Shown one piece after another: positions 1 through 6,403 of a stretch of DNA of 64,000 nucleotides. The stretch is from WHTK01 sp965197795. Lineage in GTDB: Bacteria > Chloroflexota > Dehalococcoidia > DSTF01 > WHTK01. The translations under genes and the position numbers were made by a program. The notes under the pieces were generated by a model. That model had not been told where the DNA came from. It ran no database searches and saw only the letters and a list, made by a program, of their open reading frames with translations. Location: contig OZ240228.1 of the NCBI GenBank assembly GCA_965197795.1, forward strand, positions 1,922,001 through 1,986,000, written 5' to 3'. Each line of letters begins with the position of its first letter. The stretch's first letter is position 1.

Positions 1-111
1 TTCACTGGCCCCGAGACCAGGGAGTATCGCTTCCAATCGCCTCAGGCCGGTGTGCACTACTTCCGCTGCGACGCCCACCCTGAGATGGAGGGCGTCTTCA
101 TCGCCCGCTGA
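1..111 (+). CDS. Cupredoxin-domain protein, C-terminal end (cut by window edge)
   Basis: Frame 1 is open from the first base to TGA at 109-111, giving 36 residues of a protein whose start lies outside the window. The tail carries C-D-A-H-P-E-M, the Cys-x2-His-x2-Met end of a type 1 copper site as in plastocyanin-like and azurin-like domains, preceded by the usual aromatic strand (H-Y-F-R). The family moves electrons or binds copper, normally outside the membrane. Whether this is a lone cupredoxin or the end of a larger protein cannot be seen. Confidence 0.7.
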   Translation, partial: FTGPETREYRFQSPQAGVHYFRCDAHPEMEGVFIAR

Positions 112-125
112 ACTCGGCCCAAAGC

Positions 126-156
126 TGTCATTCTGAGCCGCTCAGGCGAAGAATCT
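126..156. repeat. Dispersed palindromic repeat of the GTCATTCTGAG...GAAGAATC type
   Basis: The 31 bases begin TGTCATTCTGAG and end GCGAAGAATCT. CTGAG and CTCAG form a short stem and the outer ATTC/GAAT also pair. This pattern is a widespread intergenic repeat of bacterial genomes. It sits between the cupredoxin stop and the convergent membrane-protein gene. A different repeat with the same opening (GTCATT) lies at 1371-1404. Confidence 0.45.
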
Positions 157-189
157 GGGCACTGCGCGAGCAGTAATCGCACCAGCGTG

Positions 190-654
190 TCAGACCATGA
201 ACCCGAAACATCCGCCTGACAGAGCGCAAATGATGCTTAGGGCAGTCATGATTAACGTCCAGAGTGCGGCGCTGCCAAGGAATGCGCCCACCAGGAGGAA
301 GAAGCCGGAATCATTGCTGGACCGTTCAGAAAGCACCAGGAAGAGACCGGCGGCTCCCACAGATACAAGGAGTGCAGGCGGTAGAGCAAGAATCAGTACG
401 TGGCTCCCGTCTACGCCAGCGATCCCCAGGAAGAATGCAAGGACCTGCACCGAGAACCCGATAAGGAATCCCAGGCGACTGGGTCTGGGCAAAGAGAGCC
501 GGACTACCCGAAGCGCCACGGTGCAGCGATTCTGTCGCCAAGGAGCGAGGGTGTCAAACCCGACACGATCAAGCGATAGTGTTACGCCTTCAGCAGCCCC
601 CGTCGCCCCAGTGCCCGCTCCAGCGCAGGCAGGACAAGCAACTAAAGCGGCCAA
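190..654 (-). CDS. Hypothetical small membrane protein (about three TM segments)
   Basis: 154 residues, family not recognised. The start is TTG at 654; a strong AAGGAGG lies four bases before it on the minus strand, which decides for TTG over an out-of-frame ATG further up. The N-terminus is short and small-residue rich, with two cysteines (C-P-A-C). Three hydrophobic stretches follow near residues 61-80, 86-106 and 117-145, the last with a Cys-containing end. The overlapping plus-strand frame looks like a shadow. No function can be assigned. Confidence 0.55.
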   Translation of the reverse strand: MAALVACPACAGAGTGATGAAEGVTLSLDRVGFDTLAPWRQNRCTVALRVVRLSLPRPSRLGFLIGFSVQVLAFFLGIAGVDGSHVLILALPPALLVSVGAAGLFLVLSERSSNDSGFFLLVGAFLGSAALWTLIMTALSIICALSGGCFGFMV

Positions 655-773
655 AGTACCTCCTTCCCATTAGCTAACTAGGCCGCTTGCATACACCGGG
701 ACGTCCTGCCGCGAACGAAGGGGGTAAGGAGAAATGTCACGCCTGGATCCCTCGCTCCACTGAGGATGACCTC

Positions 774-1304
774 TCAGGTCAGCGCGGCTCCCTTGCTGCG
801 ATTGCACGTCTCGCATAGCAGCTGTAGGTTGCGGGCGGTGTTGGCGCCGCCCAGCGCGACCGGGATGACGTGGTCGAACTCGAGGCGCCGGTTGCCGCCG
901 CACTTGACGCAGCGGCCGCCGTCGCGATTCCAGACGTAGATCTTTACCTCATCGGGGATCGGCGAGCGGGCCGGCGCATCCAGCGTATCCTTCTGCTGCA
1001 TGAGCGCCAGGGCTCGCTGTACGCGGCGATCTTTCTAGGAATGCCGCTCCATGACCAGCGCCTTGACCTCTAGTTCGTCGTAGCCTTCGTCTTCCCAGTA
1101 GAACTCGTCGCGAAAGAATCAGTAGGCGCGACGTCGCTCCTCATCTCGCGTGACTTCGACCGGCGTTTCCAGTTGTCGCGCTGCGATCGCCGCGTGACGC
1201 TCCTTGCTCATGGCAACGTCGAGAGAACCGACGACGAAGTGATAGCGGCTGAGGAAGGCAAAGCCGACCTTCTCGAAACGGGCGCTGGTGCCTCTCTTTA
1301 GCAT
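774..1304 (-). pseudogene. HNH endonuclease gene broken by two in-frame stop codons
   Basis: One frame reads from ATG at 1304 to 774 (177 codons) but is cut by TGA at 1119-1121 and TAG at 1035-1037. The text on both sides continues as one protein: an N-terminal part (F-L-S-R-Y-H-F-V-V-G), a middle part (E-F-Y-W-E-D-E-G-Y) and a C-terminal HNH domain with C-V-K-C, F-D-H-V-I-P, a GGANT turn and L-C-E-T-C-N. The HNH fold has paired zinc cysteines and a catalytic His. The last 75 codons (from ATG at 1001) are intact and could in principle be made alone. Two different stops in the same frame argue for decay rather than recoding. Confidence 0.75.
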
Positions 1305-1370
1305 CTGTGTAGGCGCCTACGCGAAAGTTTGTCCTATATGATACTCGGTGACGCGCGGCCGATTCCTTAG

Positions 1371-1404
1371 TGTCATTGCGCGGAGCGTAGCGACGTGGCA
1401 TCCC
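1371..1404. repeat. Dispersed repeat of the GTCATTGCG...GCGACGTGGCATCC type
   Basis: The bases TGTCATTGCG, GGAGCGTAGCGACG and TGGCATCCC form an imperfect palindrome of the kind scattered between genes in many bacteria. It lies in the 182-base gap downstream of hisI and upstream of the dead HNH gene. No other feature is visible in this gap. Confidence 0.4.
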
Positions 1405-1486
1405 TGACGCGGGAGTTCCAAGAACGCGGCGTCAAAGATTGCCGCGCATCGGCCTGACAGCCGATCACTCGCAACGACCGAACGTC

Positions 1487-1903
1487 CTACGGGTCGAGGT
1501 TCTCGAGCCGGCCGCTGGTGAGGTTGAGGCGGCGGTAGAAGCAGTTGCGCGGCTGGCCCGCCGCGTTCTTCGTGTGGCAGATGTCGCCGCGGCGGGGACG
1601 TACCCGGTAGAGCAGCGAGTTCTGCTCGCAGTTGACGCGCACCTCGACCAGGTCGAATGTCTCGCCGGAGGTCTTGCCCTTCTCCCACAGCTCGTTACGC
1701 GACGTGCTCCAGAACACGGCGGAGCCCGTATCGATCGACACCTGCAGGGCCTGCTGGTTCACGTAGGCGACCAGGATCACCTCGTTGGTGTCCGCGTGCT
1801 GCACGGCGCACGGGATCACGCCCGGCACACGCGCGGCCTTCGAGGTCTTGTCGAAGTCGAGCGTCAGTTCGGCGCCCTCTTCCAGCTGGTTTATCGCGGT
1901 CAT
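1487..1903 (-). CDS. hisI: Phosphoribosyl-AMP cyclohydrolase HisI
   Basis: 138 residues, the usual size of a stand-alone HisI without the HisE domain. It opens the purine ring of phosphoribosyl-AMP, the third step of histidine synthesis, in the cytosol. Visible landmarks are the V-A-Y-V-N core, W-S-T-S-R, L-W-E-K-G and the C-terminal metal-binding stretch I-C-H-T-K...R-N-C-F-Y-R. The usual SGHVQ segment reads SGETF here, a variant without that His. It is the last gene of the minus-strand his cluster, 19 bases after hisF. Confidence 0.9.
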   Translation of the reverse strand: MTAINQLEEGAELTLDFDKTSKAARVPGVIPCAVQHADTNEVILVAYVNQQALQVSIDTGSAVFWSTSRNELWEKGKTSGETFDLVEVRVNCEQNSLLYRVRPRRGDICHTKNAAGQPRNCFYRRLNLTSGRLENLDP

Positions 1904-1922
1904 GAGTCGGCTCCTGATTTAT

Positions 1923-2681
1923 CTAGGCGCGTATCGGCACGCCCTGGTCGGCCATGTATTGCTTGGCCTCCCGGACACGGTAGGTGCCGTAGTGAAAGAT
2001 GCTGGCCGCGAGCACGGCATCGGCGCGCCCTTCGACCACCGCGTCGACCATATGCTGCGGATTGCCGCAGCCGCCGGAGGCGATGATCGGCACCTCAACC
2101 GCGTCGGCGATCGCTCGCGTCAGCGGGATGTCGTAGCCGTCCAAATGGCCGTCGGTGTCCATGCTGGTCACGAGGAGCTCCCCGGCGCCGAGCTCGACGA
2201 CCTGCTTGGCCCACTCGACGGCGTCGAGGCCGGTCGGACGGCGGCCGCCGTGGGTGTAGACCTCCCACCGCCCATCTCCAGCCGCGCGAGCGTCGATAGC
2301 AACGACGATGCACTGCGCTCCGAAGTGCTCCGACGCACGTGCGACAAGCTTGGGATCCGCGACGGCTGCGCTGTTGATCGACACCTTGTCGGCGCCGAGC
2401 TCGAGCAGCAGGCGAGCGTCCTGCTCGCTGCGGACGCCACCACCGACCGTGAAGGGGATGAAGACACGGTCGGCGGTGCGCTCCACCATCTCATAGGTCG
2501 TGCGCCGGTCGTCCGACGATGCTGTTATGTCTAGAAAAACGAGCTCGTCCGCGCCCTCGGCGTCGTACAGCGGCGCCAGCTCCACCGGATCGCCGGCATC
2601 GCGCAACTCGACGAAGGACACGCCTTTAACGACGCGGCCCTGATCGACGTCGAAGCAGGGGATGACGCGTTTGGTCAGCAT
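1923..2681 (-). CDS. hisF: Imidazole glycerol phosphate synthase cyclase subunit HisF
   Basis: 252 residues, standard HisF length. It is a TIM barrel that takes ammonia from HisH and joins it to PRFAR to give imidazole glycerol phosphate and AICAR. Typical features are the start L-T-K-R-V-I-P-C-F-D-V, V-K-G-V near residue 18, the phosphate loops T-V-G-G-G-V and A-S-G-G-C-G, and D-I-T-A near residue 50 (catalytic Asp region), D-A-R and S-M-D-T-D-G. It works as a heterodimer with the HisH encoded at 3895-4527. hisI follows and the VOC gene precedes. Confidence 0.95.
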   Translation of the reverse strand: MLTKRVIPCFDVDQGRVVKGVSFVELRDAGDPVELAPLYDAEGADELVFLDITASSDDRRTTYEMVERTADRVFIPFTVGGGVRSEQDARLLLELGADKVSINSAAVADPKLVARASEHFGAQCIVVAIDARAAGDGRWEVYTHGGRRPTGLDAVEWAKQVVELGAGELLVTSMDTDGHLDGYDIPLTRAIADAVEVPIIASGGCGNPQHMVDAVVEGRADAVLAASIFHYGTYRVREAKQYMADQGVPIRA

Positions 2682-2732
2682 TGGTACTTCAAGTATAGGC
2701 GGCCGGTGGTCTGCAGCCGAGTCTAACGGTGG

Positions 2733-3149
2733 CTACGCGATCTCGGTCAGCGGGAAGTTGAGGCCGATACGGATGCTATCGGGGTCTGCCGTGGTTACCT
2801 GGTGTTTGTCCGGCAGCGTCCGTTCCGTGTAGTCGAAGCCAGCGCCCGAAATGCGATCACGCATGTCCTTGAGGCCCTCGGCCCAGAACTCGACGTGCAA
2901 GATGCGTCCGGTGGGGTATTCCGCTTCCGCTTCGTCCTTGGGGGCCTTGCGGGCGAACACCGCCTCGGCCTCCGGTAGCGATTGAAACAGGTGGACGACC
3001 TGGTTTTCGCCCAGCCAGACGATCGCGGCCTTTACGGGGAAGCCGGTGCGCTGGGTGACCCGCAGGCCCAGAGCAGCCTCGTAAAACTTCCAGGTCGCGT
3101 CGAGGTCGCTGCATCTGACGGTGTAGTGGTCGTATCCGGTGAGCGGCAT
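2733..3149 (-). CDS. VOC-superfamily (glyoxalase/bleomycin-resistance fold) protein
   Basis: 138 residues. The N-terminus Y-D-H-Y-T-V-R-C-S-D-L-D with W-K-F-Y-E-A-A-L-G-L-R is the classic first beta-alpha-beta-beta-beta module of the vicinal oxygen chelate fold; the second module contains H-V-E-F-W-A and ends near D-P-D-S. Candidate metal ligands are the early His and the later His/Glu. Substrate unknown. It sits between hisA (3-base gap) and hisF on the same strand, so it is probably cotranscribed with histidine genes although no VOC step is known in that pathway. Confidence 0.8.
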   Translation of the reverse strand: MPLTGYDHYTVRCSDLDATWKFYEAALGLRVTQRTGFPVKAAIVWLGENQVVHLFQSLPEAEAVFARKAPKDEAEAEYPTGRILHVEFWAEGLKDMRDRISGAGFDYTERTLPDKHQVTTADPDSIRIGLNFPLTEIA

Positions 3150-3152
3150 CTC

Positions 3153-3890
3153 TTACACCATTGCTGTGGCTGTGAGCGCTTCGGCGAGGTCTACGGCTCC
3201 TTCGTACAGCGCCCGGCCGACGATGACGCCACCGACACCGGGCACTCTGGACGCAGCAACGACGTCGTCGACGGACGCGACGCCGCCGGAGAGGAGAATC
3301 TGCGCCTCAGTCTCGCCGATTTCGCTGAGGAGCTGCCTCATGCCTTCGAGGTCCGGCCCAAGCAGGGTACCGTCCAGCGCGATGTTCGTATAGCTAAGCG
3401 CGCTGGCGCCGGCCAGCAGCAGGCGTCGCGCGAAGTCAGCCACCGTCTCACGTGAGCTCTCCTCCCAGCCACGCACGGCGATCCGCCCGTCACGCGCGTC
3501 GGCAGCGGCGCCGACGTGCCCGGCGAAGCGCTGGCAGGCGACACGAACGAGGTCGTGATTGGTGACCGCGACGGTGCCGAGGAACACGCGGTCGACGCCG
3601 TTGTTGAGCCAGTGCGAAACGACATCGAGGTCACGCACGCCGCCGCCGAGCTGGACCGGGATCGAAACGGCGCTGACGATGGCGCGCACGGCAGAGGCGT
3701 TCGCCTGCTTGCCGCTGCGAGCGCCGTCGAGGTCGACCACGTGCAGGCGTTTGGCGCCCAGCTCCTGCCAATGCAGCGCCATCGCTGTCGGCTCTTCGCT
3801 GTACACGGTTTCTCGCTCGTAGTCGCCCTGAAACAGGCGCACACACTTGCCGCCGCGCAGATCTATGGCCGGAATAACTTCGAAGCTCAT
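3153..3890 (-). CDS. hisA: Phosphoribosylformimino-AICAR-ribotide isomerase HisA
   Basis: 245 residues. HisA is a TIM barrel that performs the Amadori rearrangement of ProFAR to PRFAR, directly feeding HisF/HisH. Visible are E-V-I-P-A-I-D-L-R-G-G-K (catalytic Asp near residue 10), R-L-F-Q-G-D-Y, V-D-L-D-G-A, Q-L-G-G-G-V-R and the C-terminal phosphate loop L-L-S-G-G-V-A. The start is ATG at 3890. hisH ends five bases upstream, so the two are cotranscribed. Confidence 0.95.
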   Translation of the reverse strand: MSFEVIPAIDLRGGKCVRLFQGDYERETVYSEEPTAMALHWQELGAKRLHVVDLDGARSGKQANASAVRAIVSAVSIPVQLGGGVRDLDVVSHWLNNGVDRVFLGTVAVTNHDLVRVACQRFAGHVGAAADARDGRIAVRGWEESSRETVADFARRLLLAGASALSYTNIALDGTLLGPDLEGMRQLLSEIGETEAQILLSGGVASVDDVVAASRVPGVGGVIVGRALYEGAVDLAEALTATAMV

Positions 3891-3894
3891 TGGT

Positions 3895-4527
3895 CTATAA
3901 GGCTGGTATCGCCTCCGAGAAGGCGATCTTTAGGAAGTTGCCGTAAAAGCGCAGACCGTCCTTGCCCGACTTTTCGGGATGGAATTGGGTAGCGATGACG
4001 TTGTCCTTGGCCAGCACGCTGGCGAAGGTCACGCCGTAATCCGTCTCACCGATGACGACCTCGTCATCAGCCGGAGCCGGGTAGTAGGAGTGGACGAAGT
4101 AAAAGTAGGCACCGTCCTCAATGCCGTCGAAGACGGGGTGTGGGACGCGCTGTCGAACCTGGTTCCAGCCCATGTGCGGCACCTTCTGCCCGGCAGGCAG
4201 GCGTGTCACTCTTCCGGGGACGACGTCGAGGCATTCGTGTCGCCCGCCCTCTTCGCTGTAGGTGAGCAGCGCCTGCTGGCCCATACAGACGCCGAGGAAA
4301 GGACGCCCGCTCTCGATGTAGTCGCGGATCGGCTCGACGAGGCCGCCGGTCTGCAGGTTACGCATCGTGTCGGCCGCGGCACCGACGCCCGGCAGTACGA
4401 CGGCATCCGCGCTCGCGATTGCCCTGGCCTCGCAGCTGATCACGGGCTCGAAGCCGTGAAGCGCTATCGCCCTGGAGACGCTGCGCAGGTTTCCGGCTCC
4501 GTAGTCGACGATGACGATCTGCTTCAC
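3895..4527 (-). CDS. hisH: Imidazole glycerol phosphate synthase glutaminase subunit HisH
   Basis: 210 residues, class I glutamine amidotransferase. It releases ammonia from glutamine and passes it to HisF. Seen are I-V-D-Y-G-A-G-N-L at the start, the nucleophile motif L-G-V-C-M-G-Q-Q (Cys near residue 80) and the His-Glu pair T-Q-F-H-P-E-K-S near residue 185. The start is GTG at 4527, first gene of the his cluster. No ribosome binding site precedes it; a -10-like TACTAT ends six bases before the GTG, so the transcript may be leaderless. Confidence 0.95.
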   Translation of the reverse strand: MKQIVIVDYGAGNLRSVSRAIALHGFEPVISCEARAIASADAVVLPGVGAAADTMRNLQTGGLVEPIRDYIESGRPFLGVCMGQQALLTYSEEGGRHECLDVVPGRVTRLPAGQKVPHMGWNQVRQRVPHPVFDGIEDGAYFYFVHSYYPAPADDEVVIGETDYGVTFASVLAKDNVIATQFHPEKSGKDGLRFYGNFLKIAFSEAIPAL

Positions 4528-4533
4528 GTTCGA

Positions 4534-4539
4534 ATAGTA
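4534..4539 (-). promoter_or_regulatory. Candidate -10 element of hisH (leaderless start)
   Basis: On the minus strand TACTAT is followed by six bases and then the hisH GTG, so transcription would begin at or next to the start codon. No good -35 is seen. The same geometry recurs at 37438, 39882, 40375 and 59063. The hisH promoter and the 5S promoter on the other strand share this short gap. Confidence 0.4.
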
Positions 4540-4563
4540 ACAGACCGCCCTTGCCGCGACCCT

Positions 4564-4591
4564 TTGTGCAAACCGTGGCCTTTGTTATACT
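4564..4591 (+). promoter_or_regulatory. Sigma-70-type promoter of the 5S rRNA gene
   Basis: TTGTGC (4564-4569) and TATACT (4586-4591) are separated by 16 bases. The expected start point, about 4598, falls one base before the mapped 5' end of 5S rRNA, so the gene would be made with almost no leader. Confidence 0.7.
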
Positions 4592-4598
4592 GCGCGTG

Positions 4599-4715
4599 GC
4601 CGGTGGCTAGAGCGCGGCGGAACCACCCGTTCCCTTCCCGAACACGGTAGTGAAACATCGTAGCGCTGACGATACTGGGGGCGCAAGCCCCTGTGGAAAA
4701 TAGGCCGTCGCCGGT
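4599..4715 (+). rRNA. rrf: 5S ribosomal RNA, unlinked from 16S and 23S
   Basis: The sequence has the 5S layout: 5' and 3' arms CCGGTGGC and GCCGTCGCCGG pair as helix I, and the conserved internal text TAGAGCGCGG, CCGTTCCC, CCGAACACGG and GTGAAACATCGTAGCGC is present in order. About 117 bases. It has its own promoter (4564-4591) and its own terminator (4721-4746), and stands some 21 kb from the 3' end of the rRNA operon at 25.9-31.6 kb, which has no 5S where one would be expected after 23S. Confidence 0.93.
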
Positions 4716-4720
4716 GTCGT

Positions 4721-4746
4721 GAGGGCTCCCGTTCGCGGGAGCCCTC
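4721..4746 (+). terminator. Intrinsic terminator after 5S rRNA
   Basis: A perfect 11-bp stem (GAGGGCTCCCG with CGGGAGCCCTC) closes a TTCG tetraloop and is followed by a pyrimidine run TCCCTTTCC. It begins six bases after the 5S 3' end. Confidence 0.85.
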
Positions 4747-4775
4747 TCCCTTTCCGTGACAGATTCGGCGGCGGC

Positions 4776-4803
4776 TTGTCTCAGATTCCGCCTGTGTTAG
4801 AAT
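4776..4803 (+). promoter_or_regulatory. Promoter of the ribosomal protein S1 gene
   Basis: TTGTCT (4776-4781) and TAGAAT (4798-4803) lie 16 bases apart. The predicted start near 4810 lies downstream of the ATG at 4802, which therefore cannot be the start codon; it leaves a leader of about 25 bases containing GGAGGAA ahead of TTG at 4835. Confidence 0.7.
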
Positions 4804-4834
4804 GCGCCGAGTTTGCACACCGGAGGAACTTAGT

Positions 4835-6322
4835 TTGCTTGAACACCCCGAAGAGCAGGCGGGGACGCGGGGCGGCGCGCTGATCGAAGACGAAACCGAA
4901 GACATGATGGACATGGCCGCTCTCCTGGCCCAGGAAGAGCAGTCGCAGATCCACTCATTAAAGCGAGGCGAGGTCGTCGAGGGGACGATCATCAGCGTCG
5001 GTCGCGACGGCGTCATCGTTGACATCGGCGCGAAATCAGAAGGCCTTATTCCCGTCAACGAGATGCACTCCCTGGGCGCAGATCCGCTCAGCAGGGTGGA
5101 GACGGGCGACAAGCTGGTCGCCTACGTCATGCAACCGGAGACCTCCGAGGGCGAAGTGCTGCTCTCTATCGACCGTGCCCGCGGCGAGCGCGGCTGGCGA
5201 CAGCTGCAGACCCTGTTCGAGAGCGGTGAGAGTTTCGAGGGTGAGGTCACGGGCTTCAATAAAGGCGGACTGCTCGTCAATGTAGAAGGGGTCGCCGCCT
5301 TCGTGCCGCTGTCGCAGCTCGTCGGGCTGCGCCCGGAGCGCTCGGAGACAGGCGCCGGCCTGCAGACCGCGGTCGGCCGCACGCTACGCCTCAAGGTCAT
5401 CGAGCTCAACCGGCGCCGCAACCGCGTCATCCTTTCGGAGCGTGGCGCGCTGCAGGAGTGGCGAAGCCAGCAGAAAGAACGCCTTCTCTCCGAACTGGAG
5501 GAGGGTGAGGTTCGCAAGGGCCGCATCAGTTCGATCCGCAACTTCGGCGTTTTCGTCGACCTCGGCGGCGCCGACGGCCTGGTCCATCTGTCCGAGATCT
5601 CATGGGACCGCACCAAGACGCCAGAAGAGCTGTTCGCGCTGGGCGACGAGGTAGACGTCTACGTCATGAAGGTGGACAACGAGCGCAAGAAGATCGCGCT
5701 CAGCATCCGCCGCGCGCAGCCTGCGCACTGGGACGGCATCGTGGACAAGTACGAGGTCGGTGAAGTCGTACCCGGAATTGTTACCAAGCTGGCGACGTTC
5801 GGCGCATTCGCGCGCATCGAAGGACCCGTAGAGGGCCTGATTCACGTCTCAGAGCTGGTCGATCGCCGCATCGCGCACTCGCAAGAAGCTGTGCGCGAGG
5901 GCGACGTGCTGCCGCTGAAGATCATCCGTATCGAGCGCGACCGTCACCGGCTGGGCCTCTCCTTGAAGCAGGCCCGCGACCAGGGCGAGCGCCTGGGCTT
6001 CACTTTCTCGCCGGATGGTGAGGTGCTCTCGGTGCCGGAAGAGATTCAGGCGCAGTTCGGCGACGAGGTCGCGGCGCTACGCAGCATAGCCGCCGCCGAG
6101 GCCGCAAGCGGCACACGAGAGCCGGACACGGGGCCCCTGGAAGAGAGGGAATCCCCGATTCCGGCCGAGGCTGAGGTCACCGAGAATGAGCCTGTAGCGG
6201 CCGTTCAACCTCCCGAGGAAGAGGAGGAGGACGTGCCCCAGACTCAGATGGCGGCCGCGTTTGCGGCGATTAATATGGATCAACTGGCCTCTGATACCCC
6301 GCCGGAGGAAACAAAAGCGTAA
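4835..6322 (+). CDS. rpsA: Small-subunit ribosomal protein S1 homologue
   Basis: About 495 residues from TTG at 4835, chosen because GGAGGAA sits six bases before it and because the in-frame ATG at 4802 overlaps the promoter. Four S1 RNA-binding repeats are visible (for example V-V-E-G-T-I-I-S-V, F-E-G-E-V-T-G-F, R-K-G-R-I-S-S-I-R-N-F-G-V-F-V-D and V-P-G-I-V-T-K-L), fewer than the six of enterobacterial S1 and typical of the shorter forms. The C-terminus is an acidic, low-complexity tail (E-E-E-E-E-D). It binds mRNA at the ribosome and helps initiation. It lies directly behind the 5S unit and ahead of clpC. Confidence 0.9.
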   Translation: MLEHPEEQAGTRGGALIEDETEDMMDMAALLAQEEQSQIHSLKRGEVVEGTIISVGRDGVIVDIGAKSEGLIPVNEMHSLGADPLSRVETGDKLVAYVMQPETSEGEVLLSIDRARGERGWRQLQTLFESGESFEGEVTGFNKGGLLVNVEGVAAFVPLSQLVGLRPERSETGAGLQTAVGRTLRLKVIELNRRRNRVILSERGALQEWRSQQKERLLSELEEGEVRKGRISSIRNFGVFVDLGGADGLVHLSEISWDRTKTPEELFALGDEVDVYVMKVDNERKKIALSIRRAQPAHWDGIVDKYEVGEVVPGIVTKLATFGAFARIEGPVEGLIHVSELVDRRIAHSQEAVREGDVLPLKIIRIERDRHRLGLSLKQARDQGERLGFTFSPDGEVLSVPEEIQAQFGDEVAALRSIAAAEAASGTREPDTGPLEERESPIPAEAEVTENEPVAAVQPPEEEEEDVPQTQMAAAFAAINMDQLASDTPPEETKA

Positions 6323-6339
6323 CATCGGGGGCCTGCCGG

Positions 6340-6368
6340 TTGGTTGGACTAGCTACGAAGCCTATGCT
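6340..6368 (+). promoter_or_regulatory. Promoter of clpC
   Basis: TTGGTT (6340-6345) and TATGCT (6363-6368) are 17 bases apart, giving a start near 6375 and a leader of about 30 bases before the clpC ATG, with AGGGGG as a possible ribosome site. No CIRCE or CtsR-like operator was recognised. Confidence 0.5.
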
Positions 6369-6403
6369 ACCTTGGAATCAGGAACAGGGGGCGCTAGCAT
6401 CAA

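Noticed and set aside
774..1304. Stop-codon recoding (UGA or UAG read as an amino acid) to explain interrupted genes
   Set aside because: Both codons act as ordinary stops elsewhere in the window (for example fabG-nusB, hemC and mreD ends), and the interruptions include indels.
4802..4834. Upstream ATG for the S1 gene
   Set aside because: It overlaps the -10 element and lies ahead of the predicted transcript start; TTG at 4835 has a good ribosome site.
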